Shown piece by piece: positions 1 through 7,431 of a stretch of DNA of 64,000 nucleotides. Position 1 is the stretch's first letter, and each line of letters opens with the position of its first letter. Below the pieces are notes generated by a model. It had not been told where the DNA came from, did not search any database, and saw only the letters and a list, made by a program, of their open reading frames with translations. This DNA is from Legionella brunensis (GTDB lineage: Bacteria > Pseudomonadota > Gammaproteobacteria > Legionellales > Legionellaceae). Made by a program: the position numbers and the translations under genes. The DNA is taken from NCBI RefSeq assembly GCF_001467025.1, contig NZ_LNXV01000003.1:107784-171783 (forward strand). Direction: 5' to 3'.

Positions 1-311
1 ACGTTCCCTGGGCTATGGTATTTCCAAACTCAGATGGTGAGCCACGTCATCCTTCTCAATTATATGAAATGGGATTGGAGGGGGTTCTCTTATTTATTGT
101 TGTCTGGTGGTATGCTGCAAAGCCTCGGCCGGCAGGATGTGTTTCGGCGGTATTTTTAATAGGTTATGCGGTTTGCCGATTGATTGCTGAGTGTTTCCGA
201 CAACCTGATGTTCAGCTTGGATTTGTTGCCTTTAATTGGCTTACTATGGGACAATTATTATCTATTCCAATGCTGATAGCTGGATTATGGTTATGGTGGG
301 CTAAACGATGA
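1..311 (+). CDS. lgt: Prolipoprotein diacylglyceryl transferase, C-terminal part (starts before the window)
   Basis: Inner-membrane enzyme that moves diacylglyceryl from phosphatidylglycerol to the lipobox Cys of prolipoproteins, the first step of lipoprotein maturation. The visible frame is open from base 3 and carries the Lgt-type RHPSQLYE signature followed by two hydrophobic segments and a Trp-rich end (WLWWAKR), as in the last part of Lgt. The stop overlaps the thyA start by 4 bases (ATGA), so the two genes are translationally coupled; the lgt-thyA pairing is common in gammaproteobacteria. Only about a third of the protein is in the window, so its N-terminal half cannot be assessed. Confidence 0.93.
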   Translation, partial: VPWAMVFPNSDGEPRHPSQLYEMGLEGVLLFIVVWWYAAKPRPAGCVSAVFLIGYAVCRLIAECFRQPDVQLGFVAFNWLTMGQLLSIPMLIAGLWLWWAKR

Positions 312-1102
312 GAGCATATTTAAAACTGTTAGAGCATATCCTTGAACATGGCGCTGAGAAAACTGACAGAACAGGGACAGGTACGCTTTCTGTTTTTGGT
401 TATCAAATGCGTTTCAAGTTAGATGAAGGATTTCCTTTAGTCACGACAAAAAAACTGCATACCCGCAGCATTATTCATGAATTACTATGGTTTTTGCGAG
501 GTGATACCAACATTGCTTATCTCAATGAAAATGGTGTAACCATTTGGGACGAATGGGCTGACAGCGCTGGTGACCTCGGTCCCGTCTATGGACGTCAATG
601 GCGTTCTTGGCCAACAGTGGATGGTCGCTCGATTGACCAACTCTCAGAGGTACTACAGCAAATTAAAGCTAATCCGGATTCACGGCGCTTATTAGTTAGT
701 GCCTGGAATGTTGGAGAGCTAGATAAAATGGCCTTGATGCCTTGCCATGCTTTGTTTCAATTTTATGTCGCCGATAAGCGCTTGTCTTGCCAATTATACC
801 AACGCTCAGCCGATGTGTTTTTGGGTGTTCCTTTTAATATCGCATCCTATGCTCTCTTGACGCATATGGTGGCGCAACAATGTAATCTCGATGTGGGTGA
901 TTTTATTTGGACTGGCGGCGATTGCCATTTGTATTCCAATCACTTGGTACAAGCTCGCACCCAACTCGAACGAACACCATTACCATTGCCCCAGTTAGAA
1001 ATTAAGCGTAAGCCTGCATCACTTTTTGAGTATGAGTTTGCCGATTTTGAATTCCTCAACTATCAGGCACACCCAACAATCAAAGCGCCCATTGCTGTTT
1101 AA
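308..1102 (+). CDS. thyA: Thymidylate synthase
   Basis: Makes dTMP from dUMP using methylenetetrahydrofolate. At 264 residues it has the length of the E. coli enzyme. Visible family marks are the N-terminal [11 protein letters not shown] phosphate-loop region, the nucleophilic Cys in [34 protein letters not shown] for dUMP and folate binding (given here only in its key residues R, S, D, N), and the C-terminal PIAV closing segment. It overlaps lgt by 4 bases. Start is the ATG in the ATGA overlap. Assignment is essentially certain. Confidence 0.98.
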   Translation: MRAYLKLLEHILEHGAEKTDRTGTGTLSVFGYQMRFKLDEGFPLVTTKKLHTRSIIHELLWFLRGDTNIAYLNENGVTIWDEWADSAGDLGPVYGRQWRSWPTVDGRSIDQLSEVLQQIKANPDSRRLLVSAWNVGELDKMALMPCHALFQFYVADKRLSCQLYQRSADVFLGVPFNIASYALLTHMVAQQCNLDVGDFIWTGGDCHLYSNHLVQARTQLERTPLPLPQLEIKRKPASLFEYEFADFEFLNYQAHPTIKAPIAV

Positions 1103-1127
1103 ATTTATAGGAATAAAAACAGGCTGG

Positions 1128-1895
1128 CTATAAAGAAAAAATGTCCTCATCTCGTTGATACCCAGAGGACATTATTTCTTCATCTTGTTGATAACCTAAA
1201 GAAACTGTTGTTACGCGAGAGGAAACTGGGTTGCTGTTTCTCTCATATGAAAAAAAAGTGTAAGGTGTTTTGGTTTCACAAAAAGAAGAATACCTGTTCT
1301 CGATTCCTACCTTTAATTGCCTTCCATAATTGGATTGCTTGTCCCAAATAACTTCCTGAGGTTGCAAATGTTGAAAGCACGTGTTGCTATCCTCTTCTTT
1401 AGAAGTTACATTAAGAATATCAGCTATTTTATATTGATAAATTTTGTTCTTTTCTGGGAAGGATGAATGGTCTTCATAGATTAGCTCAGGATTCTTTGCA
1501 AGTTCATAATAAAAAAGAAGATCAGGAAGCATCTCTTCATTAGTTGGTGTGTAATGCCCGCTTTCATTACTGACGCATTTAAGTTTCCCATATTCAAAGA
1601 TGAAATATCCTACAGAGGAAACCTTTTTACCATTGGCCAAATAGGAATGATGAAGAGATCCATCCGATGAAACAATAATTAAATTATCCAGAGTACGAAC
1701 GAACATATAGGTGCCATGGGCTACCTCACCTTGAGTGATAAATTTATTACCATTAAAGAATAATTGGTGTCGTTTACGTTCTTTATCAGAAAAGTATTTT
1801 GTATCTCCATCTCCGAGTTTCGCTTTAATTCTTTCCAGTTTTCGTTCAATGCGAAAACATTGCTTTTTTAAGGATATGCCGCGGGTATTCCTCAT
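1128..1895 (-). CDS. Hypothetical protein with SGHYxP motif, PmrA-box effector candidate
   Basis: I do not recognise a named family. The 255-aa product is soluble, begins with a basic helix-forming stretch rich in Lys/Arg (about residues 8-45) and has a beta-rich centre including HHSYLANGKKV and KCVSNESGHYTPTNEEMLP. A SGHYxP segment of this kind recurs in uncharacterised Legionella proteins, which is my recollection and not a search result. The C terminus holds a tandem repeat, GYQQDEEI then GYQRDEDI. Its promoter carries a PmrA-type tandem box with the same geometry as that of the LepB-like gene at 25.3 kb. Together these suggest a Dot/Icm substrate; the acidic repeats near the C terminus would suit a translocation signal. 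Function unknown. Confidence 0.6.
   Translation of the reverse strand: MRNTRGISLKKQCFRIERKLERIKAKLGDGDTKYFSDKERKRHQLFFNGNKFITQGEVAHGTYMFVRTLDNLIIVSSDGSLHHSYLANGKKVSSVGYFIFEYGKLKCVSNESGHYTPTNEEMLPDLLFYYELAKNPELIYEDHSSFPEKNKIYQYKIADILNVTSKEEDSNTCFQHLQPQEVIWDKQSNYGRQLKVGIENRYSSFCETKTPYTFFSYERNSNPVSSRVTTVSLGYQQDEEIMSSGYQRDEDIFSL
1130..1173 (-). terminator. Rho-independent terminator overlapping the coding end
   Basis: On the minus strand AATGTCCTC (1165-1173) pairs perfectly with GAGGACATT (1140-1148) and is followed by TTTTTTCTTT. The stem lies inside the last codons of the 255-aa gene: the duplicated C-terminal peptide repeat supplies part of the stem, so coding and termination functions share the same bases. 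Confidence 0.65.
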
Positions 1896-1927
1896 GATAA
1901 GTTACTATCTGTATAAAATTACATCAA

Positions 1928-1960
1928 ATAATACAAAAAGAAACTTAAGAACATATTAAT
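1928..1960 (-). promoter_or_regulatory. PmrA-type tandem box and -10 of the 255-aa gene
   Basis: Reading the minus strand, ATTAATATG-TT-CTTAAGTTT (1960 down to 1941) matches the Legionella PmrA consensus cTTAATatT-N2-cTTAATatT at 14 of 18 positions, and seven bases further on is TATTAT (1933-1928), a good -10. The start codon follows about 33 bases later. The box, spacing and -10 match the promoter at 25.38-25.41 kb exactly in layout. Confidence 0.6.
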
Positions 1961-2238
1961 TTCGAGTAAAAATTGTTCTTTTTGATTTATTATTTTCTAT
2001 TTTAAATGATTTTTGCCGGGTTTAGTGCCTAAAAAAATTACTTCTCGAGAGAAGGCGCTAGTTTGCGGATTAATCATCATGGCATAGGTAACAAAGTGAG
2101 GTATGCACAAATTTGCATTCCGAAAAAGCCAGTTCTGATTATTTACAAATGAGGGGATTTTAATTGTGAAATACTAATAGCAAAAAGATGTAATATAAAA
2201 TAACATATTGTTTTTAAATTATAATTTAGGAGATAGCT
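1961..2238. other. Intergenic region between divergent genes
   Basis: About 280 AT-rich bases between the PmrA box of the minus-strand gene and the small plus-strand gene at 2239. I see no conserved ORF or RNA gene. The last 20 bases contain AGGAGATAGCT, a strong ribosome binding site for the 2239 start. Promoter elements for that gene must lie here but none stands out. Confidence 0.5.
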
Positions 2239-2487
2239 ATGGGCATTTCAAGTTCGCGGTCAGCATATATCGAGAAGCAGGAGACGCATGTTCGTCGTCA
2301 GCTAAAGGAAGATCCACGGGCAAGTTATCTGAAGAAACAGGGTTATAGCAATGCACAGCTGCTTGGAAAATTTAGACAAGAGTATAACAATCCAAATTGG
2401 AGAAGTGGTGACCGAAAGGATGCTTATATTTCACGAAGCAAAATGGCAGAAGCTGAACGGCATACGCCCTCTAACTTTAAATATTAA
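2239..2487 (+). CDS. Small hydrophilic protein with N-terminal MGISSS
   Basis: An 82-residue, highly charged, Arg/Lys/Tyr-rich protein with no hydrophobic segment and no recognised domain. The start is well supported by an AGGAG site 8 bases upstream. The N terminus MGISSSRS fits the eukaryotic N-myristoylation rule (Gly2, Ser at position 6), which in an intracellular pathogen could mean lipidation by the host if the protein is translocated; that is inference. It lies alone between a divergent effector candidate and a convergent cyclase gene. An alternative is a small bacterial regulator. Confidence 0.6.
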   Translation: MGISSSRSAYIEKQETHVRRQLKEDPRASYLKKQGYSNAQLLGKFRQEYNNPNWRSGDRKDAYISRSKMAEAERHTPSNFKY

Positions 2488-2642
2488 AAAGGGTGTTGAA
2501 TGACCCTTATACTTGCTGAAAAAAATATAAGCGTCCCAAGATCATAGGAGTTGTTCATCCATTAGTTGTAATGGCTGGAGTATTTACTCTTGTGATACTA
2601 GTAGAGGCTTTCCGGATAGCTTCTAAATGAGATAATCATGAG

Positions 2643-4679
2643 TTATGGACCATAGGCTTTTACATTATCTTTACCCGCCTGCTTTGCCGCGTAAAGAGCA
2701 TGATCAGCAGACTTGATTATCTCTTCAATGGAAGCACCATGTTTTATTGCTTCTGCTACCCCAATTGAAATGGTAATGTTAGTTAACGGATTGCCTTTAA
2801 AATATATTGATATATTTTTTATCTTTTCACGAAGCTCTTCCATCTTATTCATGGCATTGTTTAATGTCGTATTTAACAATACGACAACAAATTCTTCTCC
2901 ACCGAAACGTACGGAAATGTCACTTTCACGGAAACTGTCGTTTAATAATTTTCCTATCGCTTTGAGTAACTCATCTCCCGCTAAATGGCTGTAATTATCA
3001 TTAAATTTCTTGAAATTATCGATATCCAACATCGCTACACATAATGTCCCTTTTTCCCGAGCAATTCGAATTAATTCCCGTGATAAAATATCATTTAAAT
3101 AACGTCGATTATATAAATTAGTTAATGGGTCATGTAATGACAACTCGCTCAATGACACGCGCAGATTAATATTGGCAATGGCAAGCTTAACAATATTCCC
3201 AAAAGAATTAGCCATGTCTTGTTGGTGTTGTGTTAATTTTTTATCTTTCGGCGCTAACAGGTGGATAACACCTATCAATTCATTTTGTACCATAAGTGGT
3301 AACGCCATATATCCTCCTTGAGGAGAGGTTTTATAATGGGAACAAGGCACTGATTTATTGGGATCATCAACCACATGGGTGGTTGCCTCACGGATTGAAA
3401 AGCAGTCTATAGGAAGAAATATGTTTGGTAATAATTGTTCTCTTCCCCACACGACTACTGTTTCCATTTGATTGATTGTTTTATTGTAAATTGATAAACC
3501 GCCACTTAAGTCAGGAAATAAATCTTGGGCAATTAAATTGATTCGTGGATAAGCTTCTTCTGCTGTAATGCAGATTTGTAGTGAGCGATTTAGTTTATTT
3601 AATAAACTTTCATCATGTTCCAATAATTTCAATTCATTTAAAGTTTCCATCGTTTTTTCATTCAACTGTCGCATTTTTTCTTCATTTTGAATGCGATCAC
3701 TTACGTCCTTCATTTGTATAATAAAATTAATTGGTTCTCCCTGCTCATCACGTATTAGGCTCGCACTGACCATTCCCCAGATTATACTACCATCTTTTCG
3801 AACAAAACGTTTTTCCATATGGGAAATTCGTAATTCACCTTGAAGGAGTTTATTCATCGCATCTTGAGTCATAGGCACGTCATCAAGATAAGTAATTTCC
3901 AACATATTTTGGTTACGCAACTCTTCATCACTGTAACCTAAAATCTCTTGCAGTGTACGATTGGCGTGGATGCATTTTCCTTTAGGGGAGACAATGGCCA
4001 TGCCAATGGGTGCATTTTCAATAGTATTGCGAAAACTCTCTTCGCTGCGTCTTAAATCAGATAAAAGATTTGAACTATATATTTCGAGATAAATTGATCT
4101 CATTAAAAATTGATTGGCATCTCTCATTCCATAGATCACTACAGCCACATAAAGCAATGTCGCCATAAGCAAGGTAAATGACAGTGAAGGAGTAATAGAT
4201 ACTGATAAAAAAATCAAGAGCAACCAAATTGGTATCATAAAAGCGATGTAAGCGCTATGCATTGTTAACAATTTAGCTGCAGGCGCTGCAAGCAAACCAA
4301 TGAGATAGACAAAAATTGCTATGCGGTGCAGAGGATCATCTACATAGAGAAACAGCAACCCTCCTAAAGTCCATAAAATACCCGATTGCAGGTTATTCAC
4401 TATAAAATATTTTTTCCAGAAAGTTGGATGAAATAAACCATCCTGTTTTTTTCGACGATAATAATGAAATAAAAACAAACCTCTTAGCACATGATTGAAA
4501 ACAAACATCAATAACATCCATATTATTACCAAAAATTTGTTATTTACTGGATTCCAGATCAATGCGACAAAGATGAGGCTTGCAAAAAAATCAGCAATAA
4601 TTAAAACATAAAAATTCTTATATGACTCGGCTATAAGCTTATTTTCGATTTGAGATTTTGTAATGCCCGGGAAGTTCAT
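2643..4679 (-). CDS. Membrane PAS-GAF-GGDEF diguanylate cyclase
   Basis: Probable cyclic-di-GMP synthase. Domain order in 678 residues: an N-terminal block of about six membrane helices (roughly 20-200), a short coiled linker, a PAS domain with PAC tail (about 210-335: SFRNTIENAPIGMAIVSP to IQMKDVSDR), a GAF domain (about 355-505) and a C-terminal GGDEF domain (about 515-678) with an intact active-site motif GGEEF in RFGGEEFVVV. No clear RxxD inhibitory site is seen before it. The start ATG at 4679 follows a GAGGA site. No EAL domain is present, so it should make and not break the messenger. It stands alone, suggesting its own sensor input. Confidence 0.9.
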   Translation of the reverse strand: MNFPGITKSQIENKLIAESYKNFYVLIIADFFASLIFVALIWNPVNNKFLVIIWMLLMFVFNHVLRGLFLFHYYRRKKQDGLFHPTFWKKYFIVNNLQSGILWTLGGLLFLYVDDPLHRIAIFVYLIGLLAAPAAKLLTMHSAYIAFMIPIWLLLIFLSVSITPSLSFTLLMATLLYVAVVIYGMRDANQFLMRSIYLEIYSSNLLSDLRRSEESFRNTIENAPIGMAIVSPKGKCIHANRTLQEILGYSDEELRNQNMLEITYLDDVPMTQDAMNKLLQGELRISHMEKRFVRKDGSIIWGMVSASLIRDEQGEPINFIIQMKDVSDRIQNEEKMRQLNEKTMETLNELKLLEHDESLLNKLNRSLQICITAEEAYPRINLIAQDLFPDLSGGLSIYNKTINQMETVVVWGREQLLPNIFLPIDCFSIREATTHVVDDPNKSVPCSHYKTSPQGGYMALPLMVQNELIGVIHLLAPKDKKLTQHQQDMANSFGNIVKLAIANINLRVSLSELSLHDPLTNLYNRRYLNDILSRELIRIAREKGTLCVAMLDIDNFKKFNDNYSHLAGDELLKAIGKLLNDSFRESDISVRFGGEEFVVVLLNTTLNNAMNKMEELREKIKNISIYFKGNPLTNITISIGVAEAIKHGASIEEIIKSADHALYAAKQAGKDNVKAYGP

Positions 4680-4794
4680 TGAAAATTATCCTCATGCAAG
4701 TACCTTAATATAAAAATAATAACAAACTTTGAGAAGAACGATTGATTTTTAGGAAATTGTCTAACAATCTCGCTACACTAGGCCCTGTAGAACC

Positions 4795-5481
4795 TTACTT
4801 CTCTACATGGTAAAGTTTTGAAAAAACTGTTGTGGTAATAGTTTGCCGTTGAATCAATCCTGCTACCAATAGAAATTGTGCGAAATAATAACTGAGCATA
4901 ATAAGAATATTGCTGTATTTATTTTCAGAAAATACAAATTGCATTAAGGCAAAGATAAAATCAGATACTAAAAATAAGCAAGCGCCGCTAATGATTAGCA
5001 AGGGATGTTGAATAACCAGAAATGCACTGAAAACCATAAAAGTGAGGAAACAAAGATAGACTGTAACGGGAATAGTCATTTTCCCAAGATAAGGTAGCAT
5101 GTAGTAATAGCTTAAAACGATGAATGCTAATACAGGAAGAAAATAGACTAGTCGTTTTAGTTGAAATTGCCCATCTTTGAAATACAGGGTGATGTAGGCA
5201 CAATGCGCTAGCATAAAAAAAAGGATACCTATTTTAAGTGTCATATCTCCTGGAATCGTTAGACTGATATCACCCAATAACGAAAATATTAATGCCGTGA
5301 TTAGCAATTTTTTTGTAGTTATATTAACGTTCGATTGTAGAGCAATGACCATTAATAAAAAAATGGGAATGGGTTTTATGAAGCTAGTAAGAGGGTACTG
5401 AATAAATGGCAAGAGTCCTAAATAAAGGACGGAGCTTAAAAAGAAAAGTACGATGGATAATTTGGATATTCTTCCTGCCAT
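4795..5481 (-). CDS. YhhN/TMEM86-family membrane protein (lysoplasmalogenase-like)
   Basis: A 228-residue protein made almost wholly of hydrophobic helices (about eight). The pattern LLGDISLTIPGD in the second to third helix and the late FLVSDFIFALMQF segment, each with a conserved Asp facing the membrane interior, are the marks of the YhhN family, whose eukaryotic members (TMEM86) hydrolyse the vinyl-ether bond of lysoplasmalogens. Whether the bacterial protein does so is unknown. It is followed by its own intergenic region and shares direction with the cyclase downstream of it. Confidence 0.8.
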   Translation of the reverse strand: MAGRISKLSIVLFFLSSVLYLGLLPFIQYPLTSFIKPIPIFLLMVIALQSNVNITTKKLLITALIFSLLGDISLTIPGDMTLKIGILFFMLAHCAYITLYFKDGQFQLKRLVYFLPVLAFIVLSYYYMLPYLGKMTIPVTVYLCFLTFMVFSAFLVIQHPLLIISGACLFLVSDFIFALMQFVFSENKYSNILIMLSYYFAQFLLVAGLIQRQTITTTVFSKLYHVEK

Positions 5482-5675
5482 AATTTATTCCTTTCTGATT
5501 CTATTATTTTTTCTTCTAATAGATTAATTTTATTTAGCCTCCTTAATACTCGCAAGGGAGTCCCTCACCAGGCTAGAGGATGACAACCATTTCAACAAAG
5601 ATCAGCCCACGATTTTGTAATTTTTTTAAAAACATGGTTTAATGTTGTCCGAATTGGGTTTTTTTGGATCGAAGT

Positions 5676-5945
5676 ATGAAAAAAATGGTTCTTCTTTTAA
5701 TTGCAGCCATGTTTCTCTCTGTAGGTTATGCTAGCAAGCTTAGTAAATTTTTAAATAACATGGAAGCGGAAGATAAGGCGCGTCAACAACGAGAGTGGCA
5801 GCAAGATATGAATTTTAACGATTTTGCTTTTAGGTTAGATAGACGTTATACCGATGATCATGGCCAACAATGTCGGGATTATGTTTTTAGATCACGCAGT
5901 AATCCTTACCGTCACGGCTACTATACGGTTTGTGATGAGCGTTAA
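5676..5945 (+). CDS. Small secreted protein of unknown function
   Basis: An 89-residue protein with a classic signal peptide (MKKMVLLLIAAMFLSVGYAS, cleavage expected after about residue 19) and a charged mature part with two Cys residues near the C terminus that could form a disulfide. I start at the ATG of MKKM; an upstream in-frame TTG (5664) is less likely because it would put acidic and basic residues before the signal core. No family recognised. A perfect bidirectional terminator follows directly. Confidence 0.7.
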   Translation: MKKMVLLLIAAMFLSVGYASKLSKFLNNMEAEDKARQQREWQQDMNFNDFAFRLDRRYTDDHGQQCRDYVFRSRSNPYRHGYYTVCDER

Positions 5946-5951
5946 AAGATT

Positions 5952-5985
5952 AAAATAAGCGAGGTATCCTCGCTTATTTTTTATA
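5952..5985. terminator. Bidirectional Rho-independent terminator
   Basis: AAAATAAGCGAGG (5952-5964) and CCTCGCTTATTTT (5968-5980) form a perfect 13-bp stem with a 3-base loop, with A and T tails on either side, between two convergent genes. The stop codon of the minus-strand methyltransferase (5974-5976) lies inside the stem. Confidence 0.9.
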
Positions 5986-6912
5986 GGCAATAACAGTGGG
6001 AAACATCTTCCCTCGATCATAAAAAAATTCAATATTGGTATAACCAATCGTGGATAATTGATTTTTGGTCTGTTCTGTTGAGCGATAGCATTGGAACTTG
6101 GCATTTAAAATATCTACAAAAATCATTTTTTGTAGTAGCAGATCCTGTTGATTAATGAAGGACATATCCCATTCACAATTTGCAGTTAATGAGGGCGGGG
6201 GAGTTAAGAAACTAGTGACTAGCTTTCCACCTGGCTTTAAGGCGTTATAAAAGATTTGAAATAAGGCGGTTACTTTTGCATCATCGGGCTCATAGATAGT
6301 AAGGCCATTGCTGGAAATTAAATCGAATTCATTATGAAGGTCTATGTGCCACGCATCGGCTTGATAAAGTTTAAGGCAATGAGATAACTTAAATTGATTG
6401 GCTAGATTTTTTGCATCATTTAAAGCTTGATGATCATAATCAAAACCAATGAGGCTAATGTTTTTAACTTGATTTAATCGAAGATAAAGTAGCTCACTCA
6501 TCATCCCACAGGGGACACAGGCCAATTTTGCCCCATTGATAACGACTTTTTGGTTCTCTCTTAGAAATATTTCAAAACGCTCTTGCGTAGCTAACATGGT
6601 TGGCGCTTTATTGAGAATAAAATTCTCTAGAGCTGAAAAAGATTCCTCACGGTTATTTTTGCCAGTTTTGCGCCCATGGAGTGGGTGCGTAACCATATAG
6701 TGAGTCCAATAACCATTAATACCACGATTTTGCAATAGGAAACGTCCAAAATCGAATTCTTGAAGTCGTGCAAGAACGCCTAGCTGCTGCTCTAAAACTT
6801 CTATAGGTTTCTCTTCTTGTCTAAGCCTGTTGCTAATGTTTTGAACACAAGCTTCTAGTGATTCATTGCTACTAGCATGAGAAATTAGTTGTTGTTCAAT
6901 GAACTCTGTCAT
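5974..6912 (-). CDS. Class I SAM-dependent methyltransferase
   Basis: A 312-residue protein with a helical N-terminal part (1-125) and a Rossmann methyltransferase domain (about 130-290). The SAM loop reads LACVPCGMMSELLYL, followed by the acidic ribose contact in IGFDYDHQAL, the adenine-site Asp in LYQADAWHIDL, and a post-motif LISSNGLTIYEPDD and LKPGGKLVTSFLTPPPS. The glycine-rich loop is poor in Gly compared with the usual ExGxGxG. Substrate unknown. Not obviously in an operon: it ends in a bidirectional terminator and is separated by about 115 bases from the next upstream gene. Confidence 0.8.
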   Translation of the reverse strand: MTEFIEQQLISHASSNESLEACVQNISNRLRQEEKPIEVLEQQLGVLARLQEFDFGRFLLQNRGINGYWTHYMVTHPLHGRKTGKNNREESFSALENFILNKAPTMLATQERFEIFLRENQKVVINGAKLACVPCGMMSELLYLRLNQVKNISLIGFDYDHQALNDAKNLANQFKLSHCLKLYQADAWHIDLHNEFDLISSNGLTIYEPDDAKVTALFQIFYNALKPGGKLVTSFLTPPPSLTANCEWDMSFINQQDLLLQKMIFVDILNAKFQCYRSTEQTKNQLSTIGYTNIEFFYDRGKMFPTVIAYKK

Positions 6913-7029
6913 GAGTATTGCTCAAACTATTTTGCTTTACGCAAAAGCATACCATAGTCTTTTGTGAAGTTGTCCTATTAGACAGAAGTTATTTGGCTTT
7001 TATTGCCTTAAGAAGCTCGTGAAACTTAG

Positions 7030-7431
7030 CTATTTTGCAGTAAACAAATTGCGTATAGTGTTAGGGATAGCAATGGATTTATTTTCTAAATAATTAACCC
7101 AGACAATTTTACTCGTGCCCTGGGTCATTAAAGTTTGATTTTGGTAAATTTCGTGATCCATCATAATGCTCGTATTTCCAAGACTATGAATGCTACTTAC
7201 TAACGTGAGGATAGCTGGATAAACAATAGGCTTTAGAAAGGTACAACCCACGTGAATGACAACAGGACCGATAGTTTGTTTCATATCTAAATGAAGACTC
7301 TCTAGCCATTCAATACGAGATTGCTGAAAATAATCGAAGTAACGTCCATTATTAACATGACCTAAGGCATCCATATCACCCCACTCAATGGAAAAAGTTC
7401 TTGTATGAACAGCAATTTTTTGTTCAGTCAT
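7030..7431 (-). CDS. Acyl-CoA thioesterase, hot-dog fold (YbgC/FadM type)
   Basis: A 133-residue single hot-dog domain. The catalytic segment EWGDMDALGHVNNGRYFDYFQQ has the conserved Asp and the GHVNN turn of the 4-hydroxybenzoyl-CoA thioesterase/YbgC/FadM group, which hydrolyse acyl-CoA esters. The start ATG overlaps the priA stop by 4 bases, so it is translated from the priA message. The exact substrate cannot be read from sequence; FadM-like long-chain or short-chain acyl-CoA are both possible. Confidence 0.88.
   Translation of the reverse strand: MTEQKIAVHTRTFSIEWGDMDALGHVNNGRYFDYFQQSRIEWLESLHLDMKQTIGPVVIHVGCTFLKPIVYPAILTLVSSIHSLGNTSIMMDHEIYQNQTLMTQGTSKIVWVNYLENKSIAIPNTIRNLFTAK

Noticed and set aside
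4700..4730. CTTAATATA-like half-site resembling a PmrA box
   Set aside because: Only one half-site, wrong spacing, and no gene starts downstream on that strand.
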